From contig RPFO01000175.1 of NCBI GenBank assembly GCA_009746045.1, forward strand, positions 62,001 to 126,000: a stretch of 64,000 nt of DNA, in the 5' to 3' direction. Every line of letters starts with the position of its first letter. Position 1 is the stretch's first letter. Below are positions 20,407 through 30,327 of this stretch, in pieces. Under the pieces are notes generated by a model. It was not told where the DNA came from. It was given only the letters and a program-made list of their open reading frames with translations, and did not search any database. This DNA comes from Mesostigma viride. Taxonomy: Eukaryota; Streptophyta; Mesostigmatophyceae; Mesostigmatales; Mesostigmataceae. A program made the position numbers and the translations under genes.

Positions 20407-23400
20407 CCTGAAGGGGCCCCCAACTTGTCAACTACTTAACTACGATCGTGTTGCGCAAAGGAGAAACCCGAACATCCTGACATCGCCGCGGGCGCAGTAC
20501 CGTACGGCCTGATCGCACCCCCACGAACGGCTACTATTCCTGAAATCCTGCGGAGCCGCGAGTTACGGCCCGTAACCGCTCGCCTGAACGCCGTCACACC
20601 CTCCTAAGATCGAGTGTCACCAATTCTGAACGGAAACTGAATTCAGCAAAATGCGCGAGAAATGCCGTGGGGCATATACGGCTGGGTGCAAGAGTTTATA
20701 CGGGAAGGATCTCTACCCAAACAAAGTGTAACTGAACATGCTCCGCGGCTGGAGACCGGTGCCACGAGCGCAAACTGAACGGCAAAAAGGGGGACCCTGT
20801 CAAAGACTTACTTCGAATCGGGAGCGTAAGATATTTCAGGGTCTACGGAATGTGTTAATGCTGAACGGGGCGCAGGGAAAGCAAATTTGATGCGCAGACG
20901 GACCGTACGAGCTCTGAACGCGTGCTGAATTCAGCCGAAGGCGCGCAATTTTGCGGAAGAGTGGACGAACCGTACCAAAATTTAGTACGATTAAATTTCT
21001 GAACGATTTCTGTGCAGACGCAGCGGGTAATTTTTGGCTCGACAATTTTTACTGAACACTTTTCTGAACGGGTTTTTTGTTAAATTTTCGGTTCGGCCTA
21101 CTTCCCATGCGATTTCCGTGCCAATTTTTGCGAGATTACTGACCTGAACGTAATCAGACGGGGCGCGTGACAAAAAACGGCTCGAAACTGTGAATAGCAG
21201 GGGGCTCCGCCCAAAAAACGGCCGTACGAAACCGAAATTTTTGGGCTCCCGCTGGCCCCCCCGCCTCGGCGCCCTCGGCCACTGCCCCTTCGCACTGCGC
21301 ACCCCGCGTGGCGCCGGCGTTCCCGAGGACGCACCCCGCGGGTGTACGCGCCAATCGCCCGCTCAGGCGCCAAAAAGTCCGGGCCCCGAAGGGGCCCCCA
21401 ACTTGTCAACTACTTAACTACGATCGTGTTGCGCAAAGGAGAAACCCGAACATCCTGACATCGCCGCGGGCGCCGTACCGTACGGCCTGATCGCACCCCC
21501 ACGAACGGCTACTATTCCTGAAATCCTGCGGAGCCGCGAGTTACGGCCCGTAACCGCCGGCCTGAACGCCGTCACACCCGCGTAAGATCGAGTCTCACCT
21601 ATCCTGAACGGGTGCTCAATTCAGCAAAATGCGCGAGAAATGCCGGGGGGCATATACGGCAGGGGGGAATAGTTTGTGACGAAGCATCTCTATCCAAACA
21701 TCGTAGTCGATTTACTAAGTGTTCAGACTGAACGCCAAATTTCGAGTGCATGTTCAGACTGAACGAAAATTGAGTTCGAACACAATTCTGAACGGTTTTT
21801 TTGTTATATTTTCGGTTCGGACTACTTCCAACGCAATTTTTGCGAGTTGACTGACCTGAACGTGTTCAGACGGGGAGCGTGGCAAAAAACGGCTCGAAAC
21901 TGTGAAAAGCAGGGGGCTCCGCCCAAAAAACGGCCGTACGAAACCGAATTTTTTGGGCTCCCGCTGGCCCCCCCGCCTCGGCGCCCTCGGCCACTGCCCC
22001 TTCGCACTGCGCACCCCGCGTGGCGCCGGCGTTCCCGAGGACGCACCCCGCGGGTGTACGCGCCAATCGCCCGCTCAGGCGCCAAAAAGTCTGGGCCCCG
22101 AAGGGGCCCCCAACTTGTCAACTACTTAACTACGATCGTGTTGCGCAAAGGAGAAACCCGAACATCCTGAAGTTAGAATGCGGTGGGATATATTGCTTGA
22201 GAACACTGAAGGCTTGGAGCAATGAATTGCTTGGTTCATTAGAAAATAGGTTTACCCTTTATCAACGTTCCTCTCACCGGCTGCGCCGCCAGTGACCGTT
22301 GGGTGCAGACCGTTGGCCCGAGGCCGCACGATGACAGGTAGCTGCCTAGTCACTGCATCGTGCGATCACAAATCAATGCACGCTGCAGTACGGTCCCTAT
22401 CTAGGATACTCTAGTACCGTCCAATGACAGGACACTACGTATACTGGGTACTGACATCTGTCACGTACCTCAGTACCCAAAGTACCTATCTAGGGAAACG
22501 TATGCGACTCGACTAGCATCCCTATCTGCATAGCCCACGTGGTATTTATATTCACATACCAACGTGGGTTTACAAGGCTTATTCAGACGTTGTATTCACA
22601 ATGCCTTTGAGACTTAGTCTACAGCAAAGCATGGAGACTAACTCCTGACATCGCCGCGGGCGCCGTACCGTACGGCCTGATCGCACCCCCACGATCGACT
22701 ACTATTCCTGAAATCTGCGGAGCCGCGAGTTACGGCCCGTAACCGCCGGCCTGAACGCCGTCACACCCTCCTAAGATCGAGTCTGAGGTGTTCTGAACAG
22801 AAACTGAATTCAGCAAAATGCGCGAGAAATGCCGTGGGGCATATACGGCTGATTAACTTGTTACTACGGGAAGGATCTCTCTCCAAACAAAGTACTAGAA
22901 ATACTAAGGGTTCAGTCTGAACGGGAAATTTTGAGTGTTCAGACTGAACGGGAAATGTGCAGAAAATTTAGTTCGAACCCTAGTCTGAACGGTTTTTGGG
23001 TTAGATTTTCGGTTCGGCCTACTTCCCACGCAATTTCCGTGCCAATTTTGGCGAGATGACTGAACTGAACGTGTTCAGAAGGGGAGCGTGGCAAAAAACG
23101 GCTCGAAACTGTGAAAAGCAGGGGGCTCCGCCCAAAAAACGGCCGTACGAAACCGAAATTTTTGGGCTCCCGCTGGCCCCCCCGCCTCGGCGCCCTCGGC
23201 CACTGCCCCTTCGCACTGCGCACCCCGCGTGGCGCCGGCGTTCCCGAGGACGCACCCCGCGGGTGTACGCGCCAATCGCCCGCTCAGGCGCCAAAAAGTC
23301 TGGGCCCCGAAGGGGCCCCCAACTTGTCAACTACTTAACTACGATCGTGTTGCGCAAGGGAGAAACCCGAACATCCTGACATCGCCGCGGGCGCCGTACC

Positions 23401-24409
23401 GTACGGCCTGATCGCACCCCCACGACCGAGGGCAATACCTGAAATCCTGCGGAGCCGCCAGTAACGGCCCGTCACCGTTGGCCTGAACGCCGTCACACCC
23501 GCGTAAGATCGAGTGTCACCAATCCTGAACAGAAACTGACGTCAGCTCAATTCAGCAAAATGCGCGAGAAATTGCGGGGGGCATATACGGCTGGGGGGAA
23601 GAGTTTGCGCTGGGGGGTCTCGACCGAAATATCCTACTTGATTTACTAAGGTATCAGACTGAACGGGGAATTTCGAGTGTTCAGACTGAACAAAAATTTA
23701 GTTCGAGCACATTTCTGAACGGGTTTTTTGTTAAATTTTCGGTTCGGCCTACTTCTCACGCAATTTCTGTGCCAATTTTTGCGAGATGACTGAACTGAAC
23801 GTGTTCAGACGGGGAGCGTGGCAAAAAACGGCTCGAAACTGTGAAAACCAGGGGGCTCCGCACAAAAAACGGCAGTACGAAACCGAAATTTTTGGGCTCC
23901 CGCTGGCCCCCCCGCCTCGGCGCCCTAGGCCACTGCCCCTTCGCACTGCGCACCCCGCGTGGCGCCGGCGTTCCCGAGGACGCACCCCGCGGGTGTACGC
24001 GCCAATCGCCCGCTCAGGCGCCAAAAAGTCTGGGCCCCGAAGGGGCCCCCAACTTGTTCTGAACGGGTGCTGAATTCAGAAATATTCAGCAAAATGCGCG
24101 AGAAATGCCTGGGGGCATATACGGATGGGGGAAAGAGTTTTTGGCTGGGGGTTTTCGACCAAAATATCCTACTTGATTTACTAAGGGTTCAGACTGAACG
24201 GGGAATTTTGAGTGTTCAGACGGAACGAAAATTAAGTTCGAACACAATTCTGAACGTTTTTTTTGTTAAATTTTCGGTTCGGCCTACTTCCCACGCAATT
24301 TCTGTGCCAATTTTTGCGAGATGACTGAACTGAACGTGTTCAGACGGGGAGCGTGGCAAAAAACGGCTCGAAACTGTGAAAAGCAGGGGGCTCCGCCCAA
24401 AAAACGGCC
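20407..24409. repeat. Satellite array, ~710-730 bp units
   Basis: The anchor GCGAG recurs at 21130, 21842, 23051, 23781 and 24316. Intervals are 712, 1209 (731 once the 478 bp of solo LTR plus duplication are removed), 730 and 535 bp; the last unit has an internal deletion. Each unit holds a C-rich block, GAAGGGGCCCCCAACTTGTC, ATCGCCGCGGGCGC, and many scattered CTGAACG/CGTTCAG words. The unit spanning elements A and B is longer, with about 260 bp of extra related sequence. No conserved long reading frame exists; the 100-residue frames repeat only because the DNA does. Confidence 0.9.
22171..22643 (-). mobile_element. Solo LTR of element C
   Basis: 473 bp, the reverse complement of the element C LTR (28256-28728) with only a few differences. 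It starts AGTTAGAATGCGG, ends GAGACTAACT, and is flanked by CCTGA on both sides (22166-22170 and 22644-22648). LTR-LTR recombination after an earlier full insertion is the usual origin. Confidence 0.95.
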
Positions 24410-24412
24410 GTA
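24410..24412. other. Target duplication GTA, left of the DNA transposon
   Basis: The satellite reads GCCGTA at this edge and GTACGAAACC at 41694. The intact satellite reads GCCGTACGAAACC, so GTA was duplicated on insertion. Confidence 0.8.
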
Positions 24413-24437
24413 CCCTAGGCACACCTGGAATTGTACT
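24413..24437 (+). repeat. Left terminal inverted repeat of the DNA transposon
   Basis: 25 bp starting CCCTAGGCACACCTGG and ending TTGTACT. It is a perfect reverse complement of 41669-41693. Confidence 0.93.
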
Positions 24438-24531
24438 CCAGCACTAGTACAATTTGACTTTTTTTCAACTTTGTTATTTTGTACCTCCCTTAGGTCCAAA
24501 GCTAGGAGGTAAGTGTCTCATCATGTTTTGA

Positions 24532-24915
24532 CACCGGCACACCGGCACACCGGCACACCGGCACACCGGCACACCGGCACACCGGCACACCGGCACACCA
24601 TAAAACTACCATTTTATGATTTTGTATGGTGTCACAAGGTAACCTAACGTCCAATACTAATGTTATAATGTCCACAAGCACTGCCTAACGTGGTGTGCCA
24701 CTGTGCCACCGGCACACCGGCACACCGGCACACCGGCACACCGGCACACCGGCACACCGGCACACCATGCCACCATAAAACTACCATTTTATGATTTTGT
24801 ATGGTGTCACGAGGTAACCTAACGTCCAATACTAATGTTATAATGTCCACAAGCACTGCCCAACGTGGGGTGCCACTGTGCCACCGTGCCACCGTGCCAC
24901 CGTGCCACCGTGACA
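24532..24915. repeat. Left subterminal repeats: CCGGCACA octamers in a ~175-bp duplicated unit
   Basis: The octamer runs at 24532-24598 and 24709-24766, and a CCGTGCCA variant runs at about 24881-24911. A ~110-bp spacer with CATTTTATGATTTTGTATGG follows each of the first two runs (from 24598 and 24773), giving a period near 175 bp. Repeats of this kind near the ends are typical transposase-binding regions in CACTA-type elements; the role here is inferred. Confidence 0.85.
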
Positions 24916-25171
24916 TGTCTTGACACATCATTTTTTGACTTTTCTTACGCAAGTAATGCAAGCACATGGCAAAATAAAATATTGATGATTACTTACTTGA
25001 GACAAATATTAATTGATTATCAGCATTGTCTCCAATGTCTCCTACATGTAACACATGGAGAAGCAAGTACTACGTGATCGCAACCACAATTCCTTTGTTC
25101 GCCAACTAATACATCACAGCATAAAAAAGCTGAATAAATGGCTGAAAACTGACAAACAGGTGCAAACACGA

Positions 25172-26362
25172 TCAATATGAACATGAACCATAATAAAGTG
25201 GTTCCCCTCGCTCATTTGCATCTTGCGAGTACGGCTGATGCCTTTTCCGCGATGGAGGGGCGGGGGGCAGTGGGCGGGGGGCGCTGCGAGCACGCATGCG
25301 TTCATCATCAAAGTTGCTGTGAGTCGTGAGACGAGTATGCTGAGTTGCTGCATAATGTCCCTCAGCATAATGTGGCCTATCTGGCTCCCTCATGGCGGCA
25401 TAACGGTAAGCGCCCTGCAAGGGCTCACCGTGGGCCATATAATAGGAGTCATAAGGCTCGTACAGGCCATGCGATTCATCTTGCCAATCCAGCTTCCTTG
25501 CCTCATCAATCGCGGGTGCGCGCGTGCGCGGCTCTGGCTCATCTTGCCAATCCAGCTTCCTTGCCCCATCGATCGCGGGTGTGCGCTTGCGCGGCTGTGG
25601 CTCACGGCGTGCCGGCTGCCATTCTGCCCCCTGCGTGCCGGTGAAGCCTTCACGTTGCCGCAATGTGGGAGGCGCAGCAGGAATGGTCGGCCGGTGAAAC
25701 TCCGTGCCGCGGCTTGAGGTTGGAGCACATTCAACAGGCGTGCATGGCACTCGTTCCCTTTCCAAAGCATCAACCCTCTCCGTCAGGGATTTGACCTGTT
25801 CCTTCAGCTTCGCAGTCGCGGGGTTCTCTGGGGCGGCAGCCGGCTTTGCACGCGCTGCCAATGATGATTGGCACTTGGAAACCTTTGCATGCAAATCAGC
25901 GATCTGCATAGCCACAGACGGCGGCGCCTTCTTCCTCGCTTGCTTCCCTTGAAACCCCACCCAGTCCTTCAGCTCTGCGATTGCTGCCTGTGCTGCTTGC
26001 AACCCCTGAGTAAGGGGCGCTAGCCACCCTGCCGGGGGAGCTGCCGGGGGAGCTGCTGGCATCGCACTCTCGGACGGTGCTGACTTTGCTGCGCGAGGCG
26101 GCAGTGCCTTCCCGCCCTGGTATTCAAGCTGGCGTGCAGGGCGCAAGCTCCGCTGGCCCCCCCCCCCCGCCGCCTTGAAGGCGCGCTTCTTGGGCTTGAC
26201 GGGTGATGTTTGTTCCTCGCTGCCATCGTCACCCCCCCCTTCCCCACCATTGTGCTCCTCCTCCACCTCCTCTTCATCGTCCAGGTCATAGCTGGCATCG
26301 CCCCCGCTTTCATCTTCATCTTCATCTTCAGCGGATGGAGCAGGCGGGACGACAGCGAGCAC
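25172..26362 (-). CDS. Left gene of the DNA transposon, exon 3
   Basis: About 396 residues after an acceptor reading TTTACAATTCAG (minus strand), ending in TGA at 25172. The exon begins VLAVVPPAPSAEDEDEDE. It holds an acidic stretch, a basic segment (PKKRAFKAAGG), a helical coiled-coil-like part (LKEQVKSLTERVDALERER) and an Arg/Tyr-rich tail with a repeated ARKLDWQDE motif. No catalytic motif is recognised. The composition fits a DNA-binding accessory protein such as those that accompany CACTA transposases, but that is inference. Confidence 0.65.
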   Translation of the reverse strand: MLAVVPPAPSAEDEDEDESGGDASYDLDDEEEVEEEHNGGEGGGDDGSEEQTSPVKPKKRAFKAAGGGGQRSLRPARQLEYQGGKALPPRAAKSAPSESAMPAAPPAAPPAGWLAPLTQGLQAAQAAIAELKDWVGFQGKQARKKAPPSVAMQIADLHAKVSKCQSSLAARAKPAAAPENPATAKLKEQVKSLTERVDALERERVPCTPVECAPTSSRGTEFHRPTIPAAPPTLRQREGFTGTQGAEWQPARREPQPRKRTPAIDGARKLDWQDEPEPRTRAPAIDEARKLDWQDESHGLYEPYDSYYMAHGEPLQGAYRYAAMREPDRPHYAEGHYAATQHTRLTTHSNFDDERMRARSAPRPLPPAPPSRKRHQPYSQDANERGEPLYYGSCSY

Positions 26363-26587
26363 CTGAATTGTAAACATGCACGCATACAGAGATTGACATT
26401 TTACATCAACAATACTTGGAAATTAATGTTATATGGTGCCTACAAATAGAGTGCTCCTGATGGTGTCGTCTAGTATGCACATTGATCATATGCGCCAGTG
26501 TGGTTTGCGCTCGGCTGCGGTTGGATTGCGCATGGCATGTTCTGGCATATGAATGTCAACAATGCAAAACCGATCTGAGATACTTAC
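26363..26587 (-). other. Intron of the left gene
   Basis: 225 bp. The donor is GTAAGTATCT directly after a codon ending at 26588; the acceptor is CAATTCAG before 26362. Both sides are phase 0 and join the two open frames without a stop. Confidence 0.75.
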
Positions 26588-27070
26588 ATGATAGCCCTGC
26601 CCGGTGGTCGTGTTGGTCGCGCTCTTTAACTGGTTGATGCGCGACTCCGGGCGGGTAAACACTGACGTGATGTCCGCCATGGCATCCGCCAAGGTAGTAC
26701 TCGAATTGCAATGTAATTCGGCATTGGCGGCAGGGTCAACCGTCAAGTTATATGGTCGGCACCACGCTACACGGATTTCACCGGAGGCGAATGAGGTAAC
26801 CTTCCATTCTCCTTCCTCGCAGCTGTAAATGGGACGCACCAACGCCACAAAGGACGGGTAGTCATGGGAGCCGCTGGCTGCCCTCACACAAGCGAGTCCG
26901 AGGATGACAAGCCGCACAGCGGTGTTGCCCGTGGGAGTGGCATGCAGGTCACGCATTAGCTCAGGATCCACATGACTGCAGATGTCACCGATGGAGAACG
27001 ACGTCACCTTGGCGGTGCTACGAGAGCTAGCCTTTTTGCACGAAACATACAGCGGAGGCCATGCAGTCAC
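26588..27070 (-). CDS. Left gene of the DNA transposon, middle part
   Basis: About 160 residues (VTAWPPLYVSCKK ... TNTTTGQGYH) without a domain I recognise. It ends exactly at a strong donor. Its frame differs from the upstream exon over 27027-27070, so a one-base shift or an unseen small splice joins them. Confidence 0.55.
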
Positions 27071-27617
27071 TCTTAGTGTCTAGTTGGGCCAGGGAATCCT
27101 TTTCATCAGGCAGCGTGTAGAACTTGTGAGCTCGTGTGATGTTGTGCTCTGGAACGGTTATCTGAGGAATACCGTTGATGAACCTGCTGTTGGTTGGAAA
27201 ACCCTTGCCCACGTCGAGCATGTGAAGCACAACTGGCTTGGCCGCAGTAGCACCCCGGGATGCAATCGAGAGGCTGCCGGCCTTCACGAGCACCCCCAAA
27301 TATCCCAGATACTTGACGAGGCACTTCTGCGCAACTGGGTCCTGCGATGGTGCCTGAGATTTCCGGTCGGTTTCCTCATCCGAAGCACCGGAGGCATTCA
27401 TTCTATGAAGTTCATTGACTGCTCCCCTGACGTACACGTTTGATGCCCTTTTCTTCTGTTCTTCATCACCTACAGCGCCCACTGATACAGGGCCTGTATC
27501 CATTGTGTTCTCTTGCCCCGGTGGTGCTACTGCGTCCTTGTCACTGGCATGCTCCACATGTCCGGCATCCCCGCCATTGTTTTCAATACCTGCCTGCGGC
27601 TGCGCGCCGCTAGCCAT
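27027..27617 (-). CDS. Left gene of the DNA transposon, first exon
   Basis: 196 residues from ATG 27617 (MASGAQPQAGIENN). A disordered acidic N-terminus is followed by an ordered part (KCLVKYLGYLGVLVKAG, FINGIPQITVPEHN). The function is unknown. Transcription would start in or near the central palindrome and run left, divergent from the transposase gene. Confidence 0.55.
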   Translation of the reverse strand: MASGAQPQAGIENNGGDAGHVEHASDKDAVAPPGQENTMDTGPVSVGAVGDEEQKKRASNVYVRGAVNELHRMNASGASDEETDRKSQAPSQDPVAQKCLVKYLGYLGVLVKAGSLSIASRGATAAKPVVLHMLDVGKGFPTNSRFINGIPQITVPEHNITRAHKFYTLPDEKDSLAQLDTKSDCMASAVCFVQKG

Positions 27618-27730
27618 TCTCAGCTATCCGGATTTCCGAACTACGCCAATACCTGGCCAGAATGGCTGAAAATTTCCACGAAATGCATCCAAGTGCACGA
27701 ATTATTGAGTCGGTGGTGGCACCATGGCAC

Positions 27731-28004
27731 GGAGTACAATTTGGTGGTGTGCCGGTGTGCCGGTGTGCCGGTGTGCCGGTGTGCCGGTGTACCGGTGTGC
27801 CGGCCAGTGATTGGCCCGTTGCTGATTTTCTGATATGCAGCCTAGTAAAAATTGGCCGCAAATCTTGTGCCCACGTGCGACCGGACGAATTTGCGGCCAA
27901 TTTTTATTAGGCTCATGTCAGCAAATCTGCAACGGGCCAATCACTGGCCGGCACACCGGCACACCGGCACACCGGCACACCGGCACACCACCAAATTGTA
28001 CTCC
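27731..28004. repeat. Central palindrome with CCGGCACA octamers
   Basis: Left and right arms are inverted copies: GGAGTACAATTTGGTGGTG with octamers, then CCAGTGATTGGCCCGTTGC, then AATTGGCCGCAAAT, mirrored around about 27868. The outer AATTGTACTCCAG is also found just inside the left terminal repeat of the host transposon. It lies between the two divergent genes and may be their shared promoter, or a nested palindromic MITE of the same family. Confidence 0.85.
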
Positions 28005-28037
28005 AGAATGCCCGATGGTCTTTACATGTAGGGGATA

Positions 28038-28255
28038 ATGAACCAGCGATGGAAGCAAGGGGATAATGAACCAGCGATGGAAGCACCAGCGATGGAAGCG
28101 ATGGAAGCGATGGAAGCGGGAGGGGGAGGGGGAGGGGAGGGGAGGGGGAGGGGGAGGGGGGGGGGGAGGGGGAGGGGGAGGGGGAGGGGGAGGGGGAGGG
28201 GGAGGGAGGGGGAGGGGGAGGGGGAGGGGAGGGGGAGGGGGAGGGAGGGGGAGGG
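28038..28255. repeat. GGGGGA purine tract and short GATGGAAGC repeats
   Basis: A ~28-bp doubling (GGGGATAATGAACCAGCGATGG) and GATGGAAGC repeats come first. A strongly strand-biased (GGGGGA)n run of about 138 bp follows and continues at 35911-35959 beyond element C. Element C inserted in this tract, duplicating GAGGG. Confidence 0.9.
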
Positions 28256-28728
28256 AGTTAGTCTCCATGCTTTGCTGTAGACTAAGTCTCAAAGGCATTG
28301 TGAATACAACGTATGAATAAGCCTTGTAAACCTACGTTGGTATGTGAATATAAATACCACGTGGGCTATGCAGATAGGAATGCTAGTCGAGTCGCATACG
28401 TTTCCCTAGATAGGTACTTTGGGTACTGAGGTACGTGACAGATGTCAGTACCCAGTATACGTAGTGTCCTGTCATTGGACGGTACTAGAGTATCCTAGAT
28501 AGGGACCGTACTGCAGCGTGCATTGATTTGTGATCGCACGATGCAGTGACTAGACTGCTACCTGTCATCGTGTGGCCTCGGGCCAACGGTCTGCACCCAA
28601 CGGTCACTGGCGGCGCAGCCGGTGAGAGGAACGTTGATAAAGGGTAAACCTATTTTCTAATGAACCAAGCAATTCATTGCTCCAAGCCTTCAGTGTTCTC
28701 AAGCAATATATCCCACCGCATTCTAACT
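28256..28728 (+). repeat. 5' LTR of element C
   Basis: 473 bp, AGTTAGTCTCCATGC to CCGCATTCTAACT. The gag ATG follows 18 bases after it. Confidence 0.95.
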
Positions 28729-28746
28729 TGAATTTTATTTGCTACC

Positions 28747-30327
28747 ATGGCTATCACGAACAAGAATGTCGCTAAGAAGCTTACCTACAACGAGGATGAT
28801 GATGGGCAGGATCGGCGGATGCCCAGAGACAACAACAAGAAGCCGGCTGGCGATGCGGCCATTTCCAAGAAAAAGAAAAAGAACAAAAAGACTCACAATG
28901 GTTGCCAGGACGAGGGGACGGCGGCTGCAAAGCCGACCGACCTACCCCCCTCCCCTGCGAGGCCGGAGGCCGAGACGGCTCCCCCCGGGGAGACCGGCTT
29001 ACCCTCGACTCCGGCGGCCGCCCCAGCCGCAACCACGGCTGGCGCGGCCATGGCTGCGGAGACCTCGGTGGTAAACCCCACTGAGGCTCCACAGTCCGGC
29101 CCCACGTTGCCATCTCTTCGGGAGCGTATGCCCCGTCAGACGGCCTCGGTGGCACCGGACGGGACGATTACCTTTCGTCCCGCCACATCAAACCTTAATG
29201 TCCCTTTCGCCCAGGGACATAACCACATTGAGCTAACGTTTGGGCGACCCTCTGCGTCCCTTCTTCGCAAGAAGAAGGACATGGAGAGTATTAAACTCGC
29301 ACGGGTGGTGCGAAAACCTGTGGAACCCATCGCCGGACAACCAATGTCCGACGATGAGGTATCCGACACTGCCAGTCTCCCCGATGGGGAGACTGAGATC
29401 AATCTTACCCCAGCGCTCCTGGCGGTCGAGCAGGCCGCGCTGGTGGCAAATGAAGAACGCCGAGCGCGGCAGCGGGACCGAGAGGTCCGCCGAGAGGCGG
29501 CTTTTCGGCTCGCCGCTAAGCGGCAAGAATATGAAGAGGAAGCCGCCCGTCGCCTGGCTACCCACCAGGCGATGGCGGACGCGTACCGCGAGGCCACCCA
29601 GCGGTTACGTGACCTCTTAAAAAATGCTGACTATCCCATGCACTATGCGGACAGTCAAGACCTGGCCGAGCTTGCTCGGTCAGCACACTTTAAAACCATG
29701 TCCTCCATCACCCAAGCCAGGGTCACGGAGGCCATCTTGGCCAAACATGGGGTGGTAGCTGAAGAAGCCCCCCCGCTGGAAACCACCAGCAAGAAACCCT
29801 CTCCCCCCCAACCCCTGCAGTACAAGGAGGGACTGCTGGCCCTGGGCGCGAGGAAGGGCAAAGAGGCGGACTGTCCAGTCCGGCCTGCTATGATCATGGG
29901 AGAACCACTCCCTGACATACCCGAGGATGAGGCTGCTTTTCAGGCAGCCCTCCGGGAGCATGAGGTACGCAAGGAGATGAAGCGTCTCATGCGGGAGGAG
30001 GCCAGGAGGAGAGCAGAGGCAGACACCCCTGCCCGCCCCTCCACCGATGGGGCTGGACCCAGTGGGGTTACCCGGACACCCCCGGGCTCCCCCAGGGCCA
30101 CCATGACCCCCCTCCCCCTCCCCCACCACCCCAGGTTCGCCCTGTGGGTTGGGGCCCCCTCCCAAACCAGGGGGGGTGGCCAGGACCCCAGGAGGCCCTG
30201 GGGGGAGGTGCAGAGGTGCCACAGGCACCCAACAGGCCTGCTGAGGCCCCCCCAAGGAGCGGGGATGTCCTGGAACAGCTCGCCATTCTCCAGGCCCAGC
30301 TGGCCTCGTTGCAAGATCAGCAGTTAA
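28747..30327 (+). CDS. Element C gag, N-terminal part
   Basis: Up to 526 residues from ATG 28747, in a good ACCATGG context. A Lys-rich patch (SKKKKKNKK) near residue 40 could be a nuclear or RNA-binding signal. A Pro/Ala-rich region is followed by a charged coiled coil at about residues 225-300 (ERRARQRDREVRREAAF) and a second helical basic part near residue 410. Coding probably leaves this frame near 30150, where runs of C and G occur, and continues in the frame of the capsid part. The last 60 residues of the open frame are then not used. Confidence 0.7.
   Translation: MAITNKNVAKKLTYNEDDDGQDRRMPRDNNKKPAGDAAISKKKKKNKKTHNGCQDEGTAAAKPTDLPPSPARPEAETAPPGETGLPSTPAAAPAATTAGAAMAAETSVVNPTEAPQSGPTLPSLRERMPRQTASVAPDGTITFRPATSNLNVPFAQGHNHIELTFGRPSASLLRKKKDMESIKLARVVRKPVEPIAGQPMSDDEVSDTASLPDGETEINLTPALLAVEQAALVANEERRARQRDREVRREAAFRLAAKRQEYEEEAARRLATHQAMADAYREATQRLRDLLKNADYPMHYADSQDLAELARSAHFKTMSSITQARVTEAILAKHGVVAEEAPPLETTSKKPSPPQPLQYKEGLLALGARKGKEADCPVRPAMIMGEPLPDIPEDEAAFQAALREHEVRKEMKRLMREEARRRAEADTPARPSTDGAGPSGVTRTPPGSPRATMTPLPLPHHPRFALWVGAPSQTRGGGQDPRRPWGEVQRCHRHPTGLLRPPQGAGMSWNSSPFSRPSWPRCKISS

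Noticed and set aside
20991-24073. Repeated ~60-120 residue frames in the satellite
   Set aside because: Frames on both strands recur only because the satellite unit recurs; no codon bias, start context or domain, and indels between units shift frames.
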